From NCBI RefSeq assembly GCF_020564565.1, contig NZ_JAJCTD010000002.1, positions 248,001 through 312,000 of the forward strand: DNA of 64,000 bases, in the 5' to 3' direction. Every line of letters begins with the position of its first letter. Positions within the stretch are counted from its first letter, which is position 1. The notes below the pieces were generated by a model. The model worked only from the letters and a program-made list of their open reading frames with translations, was not told where the DNA came from and made no database searches. Below, in pieces: positions 45,342 through 54,391 of the stretch. The stretch comes from Rhodobacter sp. Har01 (lineage in GTDB: Bacteria > Pseudomonadota > Alphaproteobacteria > Rhodobacterales > Rhodobacteraceae). The position numbers and the translations under genes are program-made.

Positions 45342-45668
45342 ATGGGCGCTGCCACCGTCGCCGTCACCGACGCCACCTTCGATGCCGAGGTCCGCAAATC
45401 GGACGTGCCGGTGGTGGTGGATTTCTGGGCCGAATGGTGCGGCCCCTGCCGGATGATCGGCCCGGCGCTGGAGGAACTGGCCGAGCAATACGCCGGCAAG
45501 GTGAAGATCGTGAAGGTCAACGTGGACGAGAACCCGGACAGCCCGGCAATGCTGGGCGTGCGGGGCATCCCGTCGCTGTTCCTGTTCAAGGACGGCCAGG
45601 TGGTTTCGAACAAGGTCGGTGCGGCGCCCAAGGCGGCGCTGGAGACCTGGATCAAGTCGGCGATCTGA
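45342..45668 (+). CDS. trxA: Thioredoxin
   Basis: The 108-residue thioredoxin 1 has the active site W32-C33-G34-P35-C36, the buried Asp in [10 protein letters not shown], and the cis-Pro in RGIPSLFLF. It reduces disulfides in ribonucleotide reductase and many other proteins. GCAGGAG precedes the ATG. It follows addA by 58 nt, a linkage conserved in alphaproteobacteria, and is closed by a terminator. Confidence 0.97.
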   Translation: MGAATVAVTDATFDAEVRKSDVPVVVDFWAEWCGPCRMIGPALEELAEQYAGKVKIVKVNVDENPDSPAMLGVRGIPSLFLFKDGQVVSNKVGAAPKAALETWIKSAI

Positions 45669-45688
45669 GCCGAGTCAAAGGCTGTGCC

Positions 45689-45722
45689 AAGGGCGGGTCC
45701 GGAAGGCCCGCCCTTTTGTTTT
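45689..45722 (+). terminator. trxA: Intrinsic terminator after trxA
   Basis: AAGGGCGGG (from 45689) pairs with CCCGCCCTT, followed by TTGTTTT. It ends the tsaE-to-trxA operon. Confidence 0.85.
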
Positions 45723-45765
45723 GGCCAAGGTCCGGCCATATAGGGGCGGAACGACGGAGGCGCGG

Positions 45766-46323
45766 ATGGCCGAAGACAAATTTCCCGGCTGGCACGGCAC
45801 GACGATTCTGGCGGTGCGGCGGGGCGGCGAGGTGGTGGTGGCCGGCGACGGGCAGGTGAGCCTGGGGCAGACCGTCATCAAGGGCACGGCGCGCAAGGTG
45901 CGGCGCCTGTCTCCGGGTGGCAAGGATGTGGTCTGCGGCTTTGCCGGCAGCACGGCGGATGCCTTCACCCTGCTGGAGCGGCTGGAAAAGAAGCTTGAGG
46001 CGGCTCCGGGGCAGTTGGCGCGGGCCTGCGTGGACCTGGCCAAGGACTGGCGGATGGACAAGTACCTGCGCAATCTCGAGGCCATGCTGATTGTCACCGA
46101 CGGCGAGGCGCTGTTCGTGATCACCGGCGCGGGCGATGTGCTGGAGCCGGAGCATGAAGTGGCCGCCATCGGGTCGGGCGGGAATTTCGCGCTGGCGGCC
46201 GCACGGGGGCTGATGGAGAGCGATCTTTCGGCCGAGGCGGTGGCGCGCAAGGCAATGGCGATTGCGGCGGATATCTGTGTCTATACCAACGGCAATCTGA
46301 CGGTGGAGACCATCCGCAAATGA
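45766..46323 (+). CDS. hslV: ATP-dependent protease subunit HslV
   Basis: The 185-residue peptidase forms the double hexamer of the HslVU protease. The body is standard ([56 protein letters not shown]). In most species catalytic Thr follows the initiator Met directly; here TTILAVRR begins at residue 12 after [11 protein letters not shown], with no start codon closer to it. An 11-residue propeptide must therefore be cleaved to expose T12, as known for eukaryotic proteasome beta subunits. GACGGAGG is 6 nt before ATG 45766. It overlaps the next gene by 4 nt. Confidence 0.95.
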   Translation: MAEDKFPGWHGTTILAVRRGGEVVVAGDGQVSLGQTVIKGTARKVRRLSPGGKDVVCGFAGSTADAFTLLERLEKKLEAAPGQLARACVDLAKDWRMDKYLRNLEAMLIVTDGEALFVITGAGDVLEPEHEVAAIGSGGNFALAAARGLMESDLSAEAVARKAMAIAADICVYTNGNLTVETIRK

Positions 46324-47393
46324 CCGCTGAAGACCTGCGGGCCGCAGTGGCGGCTGGGATCGTGGACGAGGCGCAGGCGGCAAAGCTGCGGGTGCTGGTC
46401 GAGGCGCGGGCGGGGCACCGGCAGGCGATGCCGTCCGAGGATGAGCCGTTCGAGTTCTTTCGCGGGTTCTCCGAGATCTTCATCTCGATCGGCCTGGTGA
46501 TCCTGCTGACGGGCGTGACGATGATGCTGGCCTGGTTCGGCGGGTTCGGCCTGCTGGTGGCGGTGCCGCTGATCACGGCGGGCATTGCCTGGTGGTGGGC
46601 GGGGTATTTCACCCTGCGGCGGCGGATGACCTTGCCGTCGATGGTGCTGGCCACGGCCTTTGGCGTGGGGCTGGCGATCTTTGCGGTGACGGTGCTGGAG
46701 CAGATGGATGTCGGCGCGCGGATGGCCGGGGTCTTGGCCTTCGCGCTGCCCTCGGCCGGGATGGTGCTGTGGTATCGGCGGTTCCGGCTGCCGTTTGCGG
46801 CCTTTCTGACCGGAGGGTTCGTGCTGGGCGCGATCTATGCCTTCACCGCATCCACCGCGAACCTGACCGGGATGATGAGCGGGGCGTCGGGCTTTGACGG
46901 GCTGTTCGACCTGCGCGAAAGCCCGGCCTTTGCCACGGCGACACTGGTGTTCGGGATTGGCGCCTTTCTGGTGGGGATGTGGTTCGACACCCGCGATCCG
47001 CACCGGCTGGGCCGGCACGCGGCGACGGCGTTCTGGTGCCACCTGCTGGCGGCGCCGGCCTTGGTGAACACGGTGGCGGTGACGCTGCTCAACAGCGGCG
47101 GCGGGCAGGGGATCGGGATGCTGAGCCTGGCGCTGGTGGTGATCACCATCCTGGCGCTGGTGATCGACCGTCGGTCGTTCCTGACCGCGGCGATCGTCTA
47201 TATCGCGGTGGTGATCAGCTGGTTTGCCGGCGACGCGCAGGATTTCGGGAGCTGGATCTTCATCCTGATCGCGCTGGGCGCCCTGATCACCGGCATCGGC
47301 ACCTGGTGGGTGCAGTTGCGCGCCTTTGTGATGAAGGTGCTGCCGAACTTTCCCGGCAAGGACCGCTTGCCGCCCTATGCGAGGCCCGAATGA
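46320..47393 (+). CDS. DUF2157 membrane protein between hslV and hslU
   Basis: The 357-residue protein starts with a short soluble DUF2157-like region ([20 protein letters not shown]) and continues with about ten hydrophobic helices (from residue 52). No catalytic motif is seen and function is unknown. ATGA overlaps on both sides tie it to hslV and hslU, which normally are adjacent, so it is translated with the protease. It might be a passenger or a membrane partner; nothing in the sequence decides. Confidence 0.8.
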   Translation: MTAEDLRAAVAAGIVDEAQAAKLRVLVEARAGHRQAMPSEDEPFEFFRGFSEIFISIGLVILLTGVTMMLAWFGGFGLLVAVPLITAGIAWWWAGYFTLRRRMTLPSMVLATAFGVGLAIFAVTVLEQMDVGARMAGVLAFALPSAGMVLWYRRFRLPFAAFLTGGFVLGAIYAFTASTANLTGMMSGASGFDGLFDLRESPAFATATLVFGIGAFLVGMWFDTRDPHRLGRHAATAFWCHLLAAPALVNTVAVTLLNSGGGQGIGMLSLALVVITILALVIDRRSFLTAAIVYIAVVISWFAGDAQDFGSWIFILIALGALITGIGTWWVQLRAFVMKVLPNFPGKDRLPPYARPE

Positions 47394-48691
47394 CTGATCT
47401 GACGCCACGGGAAATCGTCTCGGAACTGGACAGGTTCATCATCGGCCAGAACGACGCCAAGCGCGCCGTCGCGGTGGCCTTGCGCAACCGCTGGCGGCGC
47501 AAGCGCCTGGGCGACGATCTGCGCGACGAGGTTTACCCCAAGAACATCCTGATGATCGGACCAACCGGGGTGGGCAAGACCGAGATCAGCCGGCGGCTGG
47601 CCAAGCTGGCCCGCGCGCCGTTCCTGAAGGTGGAAGCGACCAAGTTCACCGAGGTGGGCTATGTCGGCCGCGACGTGGACAGCATCATCCGCGATCTGGT
47701 GGATGTCGGCATCAACGACACCCGCGCCCGGATGCGCGAAGAGGTGCGCGACCGCGCGCGGCGGGCGGCCGAGGACCGGGTGATCGAAGCGCTGGCCGGC
47801 ACCGATGCGCGGCCGGGAACGCGCGAGTCGTTCCGGGGCAAGCTGAAGCGCGGCGAGATGGACGACACGATGATCGAGATCGAGGTCATCGAGCCGGGGC
47901 CGCAGATGCCGATGATGGGCGGTGGCGGGCCGGGGATGGAAATGCAGATGCAGGGCCTGCAAGACCTGTTCAAGGCCTTCGGCAACCGCGGCACCCGCAA
48001 GCGGATGACGGTTTCGCAAAGCTATGACGTGCTGATCGGGCAAGAGGCGGACAAGCTTCTGGACGACGAGGCCGTGCGCGCGGCGGCGCTGGAGGCAGTG
48101 CAGGAAAACGGCATCGTCTTTCTGGACGAGATCGACAAGATCTGTGCCCGGGCCGAGACGCGGGGGGCGGATGTGTCGCGCGAAGGCGTGCAGCGCGACC
48201 TGCTGCCGCTGATCGAGGGGACGACGGTTTCCACCAAGTACGGGCCGGTCAAGACCGACCACATCCTGTTCATCGCCAGCGGCGCGTTCCACATTGCCAA
48301 GCCGTCGGACCTGCTGCCGGAATTGCAGGGGCGGTTGCCGATCCGGGTGGAGCTGCAGCCCCTGACCGAGGCCGATTTCGTGCGCATCCTGACCGAGACC
48401 GACAATGCGCTCACCCGGCAATACGCCGGGCTGATGGGCACCGAAGCGGTGGCGGTGACCTTCACCGAAGGCGGCATCGCGGCGATTGCACGGATCGCAG
48501 CCGAGGTGAACCGCAGCATCGAGAACATCGGCGCGCGGCGGCTGTACACGGTAATGGAGCGGGTGTTCGAGGAGTTGTCCTTCACCGCCCCCGACCGTGG
48601 CGGCGAAGAGGTCGTCGTGGACGAAGGCTTTGTCGAAAAGAACGTCGGCGCATTGTCACGGTCGGCGGATATTTCGCGCTACGTGCTCTGA
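47390..48691 (+). CDS. hslU: ATP-dependent protease ATPase subunit HslU
   Basis: The 433-residue AAA+ unfoldase feeds proteins to HslV. Walker A is GPTGVGKT (57-64), the pore motif is GYVGRD, Walker B is VFLDEIDKI, the intermediate (I) domain lies between them, and the C-terminus ends DISRYVL, the tail that docks on HslV. It starts in the stop of the DUF2157 gene (ATGA). Confidence 0.97.
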   Translation: MTDLTPREIVSELDRFIIGQNDAKRAVAVALRNRWRRKRLGDDLRDEVYPKNILMIGPTGVGKTEISRRLAKLARAPFLKVEATKFTEVGYVGRDVDSIIRDLVDVGINDTRARMREEVRDRARRAAEDRVIEALAGTDARPGTRESFRGKLKRGEMDDTMIEIEVIEPGPQMPMMGGGGPGMEMQMQGLQDLFKAFGNRGTRKRMTVSQSYDVLIGQEADKLLDDEAVRAAALEAVQENGIVFLDEIDKICARAETRGADVSREGVQRDLLPLIEGTTVSTKYGPVKTDHILFIASGAFHIAKPSDLLPELQGRLPIRVELQPLTEADFVRILTETDNALTRQYAGLMGTEAVAVTFTEGGIAAIARIAAEVNRSIENIGARRLYTVMERVFEELSFTAPDRGGEEVVVDEGFVEKNVGALSRSADISRYVL

Positions 48692-48729
48692 GCCTTGCCT
48701 TGCGGCGGCTGCGGGGCGAGAAAGGTCGC

Positions 48730-49854
48730 ATGAGACTGCTGTTGCCGCTGTTCACCGCGCTGGCGCTGATCGCCTGCTCTCCTCGGGGAGAGTTCGTGCG
48801 ACTGGACCAGATTCCGCCCGAGAAGGCCGCAACGGCCTCGGATGCGGGGGTGCGCGAAGTGGTCTTCGTGGGAACCTCGCGCGAGAAGGATGCCGGCGAA
48901 TTCGGCTTTGGCCGGTCGGATACGGCAAGCTTCCTGCGCTATGACATCCTGGTGCCCTTCGACCGCCCGGTGGGCGAGGTGACCTGGCCCGGAAGCGCCC
49001 GCAGCGCCGACCCGATGACCGACTTCCTGACGCTGGCCGATGTGGAATACGCAGATGCCAAGGGCTTTCGGGCCGAGTTGAAGGGTGCCATGGCCCGGCG
49101 CGGGCAGCGTGACGTGGTGATCTACGTTCACGGCTTCAACAACACCATGGCCGAAAGCGTCTATCGCGTGGCGCAGATGCACTATGACCTGAAGGTGCCG
49201 GGGATCGCGGTGCATTACGCCTGGCCCAGCCGCGGATCGGCGCTGGGCTATGTCTATGACCGCGATTCCGCGCTGTTCGGCCGCGACGGGCTGGAAGACC
49301 TGATGGCCCAGGTGGCACAGGCAGGGGCGAACCGCATCATCATCGTGGCGCATTCGATGGGCGGTGCTGTGGCGATGGAGACGCTGCGGCAAGCTGCCAT
49401 CCGGGGCGACAGGCGGGTGATGAGCCACATCGGCGGGGTGGTGCTGATCTCGCCCGATCTGGATGTCGATCTGTTCCGGGCCCAGGCGCGGGCGATGGGT
49501 TCGCTGCCGCAGCCGTTCCTGATCTTTGGCAGCCGGAAGGACACCATCCTGAACATCTCGTCCAAGATCGCGGGCGCGCCGGATCGGTTGGGCAACCTCA
49601 AGGACCTGACGCCGCTGGCCGATCTGGAACTGACCTATTTCGATACGGCCGCCTACAACGAGGGCGCCGGGCATTTCAACCTGGGCACCTCGCCGGCGCT
49701 GATCAAGCTTCTGGGCGGGATCGCCAACCTGGACGCGGCCTTTTCGGCCGAAGCCAGCCGCCGGGTGGGCCTGTTGCCGGGCGTGGTGCTGACGGTGCGA
49801 AGCGCGACCGGGATCATCCTGGCGCCGGTCGAGGCGGTGGCCACCGGGCGCTAG
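48730..49854 (+). CDS. Alpha/beta-hydrolase lipoprotein (DUF900)
   Basis: The 374-residue protein has a lipoprotein signal (MRLLLPLFTALALIAC, lipid-modified C16) and a DUF900 alpha/beta-hydrolase domain: VVIYVHGFNNTMAES, nucleophile S209 in VAHSMGGAVAMETL, the Asp in LISPDLDVD and His near GHFNLG. Substrate unknown, possibly an esterase at the outer membrane. GAGAAAGGTCGC precedes the ATG. Its stop overlaps the stop of the convergent Smr gene. Confidence 0.82.
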   Translation: MRLLLPLFTALALIACSPRGEFVRLDQIPPEKAATASDAGVREVVFVGTSREKDAGEFGFGRSDTASFLRYDILVPFDRPVGEVTWPGSARSADPMTDFLTLADVEYADAKGFRAELKGAMARRGQRDVVIYVHGFNNTMAESVYRVAQMHYDLKVPGIAVHYAWPSRGSALGYVYDRDSALFGRDGLEDLMAQVAQAGANRIIIVAHSMGGAVAMETLRQAAIRGDRRVMSHIGGVVLISPDLDVDLFRAQARAMGSLPQPFLIFGSRKDTILNISSKIAGAPDRLGNLKDLTPLADLELTYFDTAAYNEGAGHFNLGTSPALIKLLGGIANLDAAFSAEASRRVGLLPGVVLTVRSATGIILAPVEAVATGR

Positions 49855-50423
49855 CGGCGGCGGAGGTAGACGTAGAACGCACCCTCGCCGCCGTGCTTGA
49901 GGTGGGCCTCGGCGACCTGCAGCACCGCCTGCCCCAGCGGCGGCAGGCGCAGCCAGTGCGGCACCTGGTGGCGCAGCGCGCCGGTCGGGCGGGGAATCGG
50001 CTCGAACATGGCGCGGCCCTTGCCGGTGATCACCAGTACAAGGCGCACACCCTGGCCTTGGGCGTTCAGGATGAAGCGGATCAGCTCGGGGTGCGCCTCG
50101 GCCAGGGTCATTCCGTGCAGGTCAAGCCGGGCCTCGGGGGCCAGCTTGCCGCGGGTCATCCGGGCGTGTGTCTTGGCGTCCATCTTCAGGCCGTGCGTCG
50201 TGGCAAGGGGCGCCAGGTCGTGCGGACGGGCAGCCGGTGCGCGTTCTCCCAGACGAAAGTGCGGCAGCCGCGATTGCGCGGGAAGCTTCGGCTCCTCCGC
50301 CGCCAGGGGTGGGGTTGCCGTCTCGGGCAGCGGCAGATGCGGGTTGTGCATCGGGCGCGCGGTGCGGGCGACGGCCTGCCACAACTCGGCTTCGTCCGGC
50401 CGCAAGAGACGCCGGCGCGGCAT
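49851..50423 (-). CDS. Smr-domain protein (MutS2 C-domain type)
   Basis: The 190-residue protein has a disordered Pro-rich N-terminal half and a C-terminal Smr domain with LDLHGMTLAEAHPELIRFI and VLVITGKGR, ending GEGAFYVYLRRR. The DLHG and TGKG motifs are those of Smr endonucleases acting on DNA or on colliding-ribosome mRNA. Stand-alone Smr proteins beside mltA are typical of alphaproteobacteria. Three nt after mltA. Confidence 0.9.
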   Translation of the reverse strand: MPRRRLLRPDEAELWQAVARTARPMHNPHLPLPETATPPLAAEEPKLPAQSRLPHFRLGERAPAARPHDLAPLATTHGLKMDAKTHARMTRGKLAPEARLDLHGMTLAEAHPELIRFILNAQGQGVRLVLVITGKGRAMFEPIPRPTGALRHQVPHWLRLPPLGQAVLQVAEAHLKHGGEGAFYVYLRRR

Positions 50424-50426
50424 GGA

Positions 50427-51452
50427 TCAAAGGTCCGTCAGCATGGCATAGGCGCGGTCGATGGGCAGCAGCAGCACCATGCGGCCGCCATCCTTGACCT
50501 CGCCGGCCGCCTCACCCGCGGCGGCACCGAAGCCGTAGAAGATGTCGGCCCGCTGGGCACCCTTGATCGCGCCGCCGGTATCCTGCGCGACCATCAGGCG
50601 GTTCAGCGGCAGGCGGCCCGCCTTCTCGATCCAGACCGGGGCGCCCAGGGGGGTGAAGGCCGGGTCCACCGCCAGCGACCGCAGCGGCGTGATCGAGCGG
50701 CCCATGGCGCCGATGGGGCCCTTGTCGGCCGGCAGGTTCTTGAGCTTGCGGAAGAATATGTACGACGGGTTGTGGTTCAGAAGGTCGTCCCCGAGGCCCG
50801 GGTTGCGGCGCACCCAGGCGGCAATGACCTGGGCCGAAACCTCATGCGCGGACATCAGCCCGCGGCGCACCAGCTCCTGCCCGACCGAGCGGTAGGCGTG
50901 GCCGTTGCGCCCGGCATAGCCGACGCGGATCACCGCGCCGTCGGGCATGCGGATGCGCCCCGAGCCCTGGATGTGCAGGAAGAACACCTCAACCGGATCG
51001 TCCAGCCAGGCGATTTCCAGCCGGCGGCCGCGCAGCGCGCCGGATTCGATCTGCTGGCGCGTCAGGTAGACGGTGCCGTCCTTCAACTCGGGCGGGCGGC
51101 GGTAGATCGGCCAGGCATAGCGTGAGGTGCGGACAGGCGAGCCGGTCAGTTCGGGTTCATAATAGCCGGTGAACAGGGCGGGCGGGTCGCCCAGGATCAC
51201 CGGCTTGAAGAACAGCTCGAAAAAGGCGCGGGCCGAGTCGTCGTCGGCCGGCACGTCGCGGGCCAGCGCGCAGAGCGGGCGCCAGTCGGGGGCGTCCAGC
51301 CCGTCACAGGTGTCCAGAAAGGCCGCAAGCGCCTGCGCCTGGCCATCCTGCTGCCAGCCCGCAAGGGATTCGAAATCGACAATCTCGGCCCGGGTGGGCC
51401 CGGCGGCCATCACCGCCACCAGAAACGCGAGGCTGCGGAGAAGGCCGGCCAT
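50427..51452 (-). CDS. mltA: Membrane-bound lytic murein transglycosylase A
   Basis: The 341-residue enzyme cleaves peptidoglycan between MurNAc and GlcNAc with 1,6-anhydro product formation. After a signal peptide (about 1-22, ending GPTRA, no lipobox Cys) it shows TGYYEPELTGS, VEVFFLHIQGSGRI, NPSYIFFR and the 3D-domain end VAQDTGGAIKGAQRADIFYG with the catalytic Asp. The missing lipobox suggests a soluble periplasmic enzyme. Between the Tim44-like and Smr genes (gaps 8 and 3 nt), so in one operon. Confidence 0.92.
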   Translation of the reverse strand: MAGLLRSLAFLVAVMAAGPTRAEIVDFESLAGWQQDGQAQALAAFLDTCDGLDAPDWRPLCALARDVPADDDSARAFFELFFKPVILGDPPALFTGYYEPELTGSPVRTSRYAWPIYRRPPELKDGTVYLTRQQIESGALRGRRLEIAWLDDPVEVFFLHIQGSGRIRMPDGAVIRVGYAGRNGHAYRSVGQELVRRGLMSAHEVSAQVIAAWVRRNPGLGDDLLNHNPSYIFFRKLKNLPADKGPIGAMGRSITPLRSLAVDPAFTPLGAPVWIEKAGRLPLNRLMVAQDTGGAIKGAQRADIFYGFGAAAGEAAGEVKDGGRMVLLLPIDRAYAMLTDL

Positions 51453-51460
51453 GCCAAGGG

Positions 51461-52120
51461 TCAGTCGCCGGTGGCCACAAGCTGCCAGTTCGGGTCGGAC
51501 TCGCCCATCTTGCGGGCGAAGGTCCAGACGTCGCGCTGGCGCTTGATCGACTTTAGGTCGCCCTCGACCACCTCGCCCGCCTTGTTGCGCACGACCGAGG
51601 TCAGTTCGCCCACGAAGCGGACGGTGATCTCGGCAAAGCCGGAGACGCGGTCGAAGGTCGCCTCCTGCAAGACCATTTCCTTCAGCCCGACGAAGTTCGA
51701 CTCGATCGTCAGCCCTTCGCGTTCGCGCGCGGCGATGCCTTCGGCGAAGCTCGCCTCGACATCATCCGACAGGAACGGGCGGATGCGGTCCAGCTCGCCC
51801 TTTTCGAAGGCGGTCAGGATCATCTCATAGGCCCCACGGGCGCCCTGCAGGAAGGGGCCGACCGTGAAGGATGGCTCGGCCTGCTTCATCGCGGCAAGCG
51901 CCTTGGCCGAGGTGGAGCCGTCGGGGACATGATCGGTGATGTCACGGTCCGGCCCGCCTTCGATCACTTCGAAGTCCCGGCGGACGCGGGGTTTCACATC
52001 GTCCAGGGGCAAGGGAGGTTTTTCGAAACCGTCCCTCGTGCCAAGGACCGAGCGCAATTTCAGGATCAGGAAGATGGCGATCCCGGCCAGAACCAGAAGC
52101 TGGATCAGCGACGAATTCAT
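51461..52120 (-). CDS. Tim44-domain membrane protein
   Basis: The 219-residue protein has an N-terminal membrane helix (about 5-20), a basic/acidic linker and a C-terminal Tim44-like domain (about 80-219: GPFLQGARGAYEMILTAFEKG ... VWTFARKMGESDPNWQLVATGD). Bacterial Tim44-like proteins (TimA) resemble the mitochondrial import-motor anchor and may act at the inner membrane; the exact role is uncertain. First gene of the Tim44-mltA-smr operon, divergent from fxsA (112-nt gap). Confidence 0.88.
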   Translation of the reverse strand: MNSSLIQLLVLAGIAIFLILKLRSVLGTRDGFEKPPLPLDDVKPRVRRDFEVIEGGPDRDITDHVPDGSTSAKALAAMKQAEPSFTVGPFLQGARGAYEMILTAFEKGELDRIRPFLSDDVEASFAEGIAAREREGLTIESNFVGLKEMVLQEATFDRVSGFAEITVRFVGELTSVVRNKAGEVVEGDLKSIKRQRDVWTFARKMGESDPNWQLVATGD

Positions 52121-52232
52121 CAGATACCCTTCCGCGATGCGCCTTGGGTCGGCGCGCGTTTGCCTCTATGTAGGGAGGAGCCGGCGCCAAGTAAACCTTG
52201 GGGCGGTTCACGGCTGCAAAGGAGGCCGTCTC

Positions 52233-52703
52233 ATGTGGGGCATGTTGGCCATTCTGGCCTGGCCTATGATCGAAATCGGGCTGTTCGTTGTGATCGGCGG
52301 GCGCATCGGGCTGTTGAATACCCTGGCCTGGGTGATCCTGACCGGGTTTGCCGGGGTGCTTGTGCTGCGGGCCGAGGCGGCACGGAACCAGGTGCGCCTG
52401 CGCGAAGGATTGTCGGCGCTGGGCCGGCCTCAGGACGGGATGGGTCGAGGCATGTTCCGGATGATGGCCGGGCTGCTGTTGATCCTGCCCGGGTTCCTGA
52501 CCGACGCGCTGGGGCTGATTCTGCTGATTCCTCCGCTGCAAGACCTGTTGTCCGCGCGGATGATGGCGCGGGTCAAGGTGGTGCAGACCGGCACGCGCGC
52601 CGGACACCATGAGGCCGAGGTGATCGAGGCCGAGTGGGAAGAGGTTCCGCCGCCCTCCGGTCGCGGCCCGGGCCGCTCGGGCTGGACCGACGAGGGTCAT
52701 TGA
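52233..52703 (+). CDS. fxsA: FxsA family membrane protein
   Basis: The 156-residue protein has hydrophobic helices at about 5-24, 29-47 and 68-95 and the FxsA pattern WPMIEIGLFVVIGGRIGLLNT, GRGMFRMMAGLLLILPGFLTD. In E. coli FxsA overproduction relieves F-plasmid exclusion of phage T7; its normal role is unknown. AAAGGAGG is 8 nt before the ATG. Upstream of secB (84-nt gap). Confidence 0.9.
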   Translation: MWGMLAILAWPMIEIGLFVVIGGRIGLLNTLAWVILTGFAGVLVLRAEAARNQVRLREGLSALGRPQDGMGRGMFRMMAGLLLILPGFLTDALGLILLIPPLQDLLSARMMARVKVVQTGTRAGHHEAEVIEAEWEEVPPPSGRGPGRSGWTDEGH

Positions 52704-52787
52704 GCGCCGGGCACGGCTCTGCTAGGCACGGCGGCGATGCAGGTTTCGCGCGGCGCCGGATGCGGCCCGCTGCCCAGGAGTGAAGAC

Positions 52788-53285
52788 ATGGCCGAGCAAG
52801 CCCCCGCCCAACCCAGCCCCGGACCCGGCGCGCAATTCGCTCCGCGCATGCAGGTGCTGGCGCAATATGTGCGCGACCTCAGCTTCGAGAACGTGCTGGT
52901 CCAGAAAGGCGCGGGCCAGGCCGAGATCCAGCCCGACGTGCAGGTGGCGGTCAGCCTGGACGCTCGCAAGCGGTCGGTCGAGAACCAGTATGACGTGCTG
53001 TTGAAGTTCAAGATCGCCAACAAGAACAAGGTGTCAGGCGACATGCTGTTCCTGCTTGAGCTGGAATACGGCGGCACGTTCCTGATCGAGGGCGTGCCGG
53101 AAGACCAGATGCACCCCTTCCTGCTGATCGAATGCCCGCGGATGCTGTTCCCGTTTGTCCGCCGGATCATTTCGGACGTGACGCGCGACGGCGGCTTCCC
53201 GCCGCTGAACGTGGACAACGTCGATTTCCTGTCGCTTTACCGTCAGGAACTGGCCCGCCGCGCCCAGACCGCGCAGCCGCACTAA
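52788..53285 (+). CDS. secB: Protein-export chaperone SecB
   Basis: The 165-residue tetrameric chaperone keeps preproteins unfolded and hands them to SecA. Characteristic parts are VLAQYVRDLSFENVLV, LDARKRSVENQYDVLLKF, MLFLLELEYGGTFLIEGV and FPFVRRIISDVTRDGGFPP, with the SecB C-terminal zinc-independent tail short as usual. CAGGAG precedes ATG 52788. The stop overlaps the stop of convergent nagA by 4 nt. Confidence 0.95.
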   Translation: MAEQAPAQPSPGPGAQFAPRMQVLAQYVRDLSFENVLVQKGAGQAEIQPDVQVAVSLDARKRSVENQYDVLLKFKIANKNKVSGDMLFLLELEYGGTFLIEGVPEDQMHPFLLIECPRMLFPFVRRIISDVTRDGGFPPLNVDNVDFLSLYRQELARRAQTAQPH

Positions 53286-54391
53286 AGCAGGCGCGCTCCG
53301 GCCCGCCAGACGCCTTGCAGGCTGAAATCCCGGCCCAGGTGGATGAAGTCCGCCGGGGCGCCGGGGCGCAGGTGGCCCAGGTCGGGGCGGCTGAGGATTG
53401 CCGCGGGGCGGCTGGACGCCATGGCGAAGGCGGTCTCAAGGCGCGTGCCCGTGGTGGCGACCAGGGTCCTGATCGCCTGCGGCAGGGTCAGGTCGGCCCC
53501 GGCCAGGGTGCCGTCTTCCAGCGTCAGGCGTCCGTTGCGGCGCAGGATGCGCCGGCCGCCCAGAGTGAATTCAGTGATCGGGCTGCCCGCGGGGGCCATG
53601 GCGTCGGAGACCAGGTACAGACCGTCGGGGTTCGCCGCCATGGCAATGCGCATGGCCGCGGGATGGACGTGGAGGCCATCCGCGATCAGACCGGCGTGGA
53701 TGCCCGGGGTCATCGCCGCCCCGGCAAGGCCGGGCTCGCGGTTGGTCAGCTGGCTCATGGCATTGAAGAGGTGGGTCACGCAGGTGGCCCCGGCGGCAAA
53801 GGCCCGGGTGGCCTCGGCATGGGTGCAGTCGGCGTGGCCAAGGCTCACGACGATGCCAGCGCGGGTCAGGGTGGCGATCTGCTCGGGGGTGACCGAGGCA
53901 GGGGCGACGGTGACCAGCAGCGCTGGCAGGCGTGTTCGGCCTTCGCAGAGACTGTTCAAGTCTTCATCGGTCATCGGCCGGATCAGTGCGGCGTCATGCG
54001 CGCCCTTGCGGCGGGGGTCCAGGTGCGGGCCTTCCAGATGCAGGCCCAGCAGGCCCGGCGTGCCCGCGGCCCGGACGGCGGCGTCGATCAGGCTGGCCGT
54101 CGCTTCGGGCGTGTCGGTGATCAGGGTCGGAAGGACTCCGGTCGCGCCCAGCCTTGCGTGGGTGTCGCAGAAGGCGCGCAGATCCTGCGCCGTGGTGCGG
54201 CCCGAGACCATCTGGCCCCCGGCGCCGTTCACCTGCAGGTCCAGAAGGCCGGGAAGAAGGTATCCCCCTTGCAGCGAAAACGTCTCTGTTCCTGCGGAAT
54301 CGGTGATCCGGTCACCATCCACCGTCAGGCTTGCGCCAGGCCGAAGAGTGGTGCCGTCAAAGACGGTGGCACCGGTGTAGGTGGTGGGCAT
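53282..54391 (-). CDS. nagA: N-acetylglucosamine-6-phosphate deacetylase
   Basis: The 369-residue amidohydrolase removes acetate from GlcNAc-6-phosphate. GLLDLQVNGAGG starts the barrel, metal and substrate motifs are HLEGPHLDPRRKGAH, VSLGHADCTHAEA, CVTHLFNAM and the catalytic Asp in YLVSDAMAPAG. ATG 54391 is taken because PTTYTGATVFDG is the normal beginning and it shares one base with the stop of the SIS gene; the long frame to 54934 is antisense-like extension inside that gene. With the SIS deaminase it turns GlcNAc-6-P into fructose-6-P. Confidence 0.93.
   Translation of the reverse strand: MPTTYTGATVFDGTTLRPGASLTVDGDRITDSAGTETFSLQGGYLLPGLLDLQVNGAGGQMVSGRTTAQDLRAFCDTHARLGATGVLPTLITDTPEATASLIDAAVRAAGTPGLLGLHLEGPHLDPRRKGAHDAALIRPMTDEDLNSLCEGRTRLPALLVTVAPASVTPEQIATLTRAGIVVSLGHADCTHAEATRAFAAGATCVTHLFNAMSQLTNREPGLAGAAMTPGIHAGLIADGLHVHPAAMRIAMAANPDGLYLVSDAMAPAGSPITEFTLGGRRILRRNGRLTLEDGTLAGADLTLPQAIRTLVATTGTRLETAFAMASSRPAAILSRPDLGHLRPGAPADFIHLGRDFSLQGVWRAGARLL

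Noticed and set aside
42770..45739. 989-codon open frame on the minus strand
   Set aside because: It lies entirely opposite addA and trxA, with Arg/Gln/His/Pro-rich composition typical of antisense frames in G+C-rich genes.
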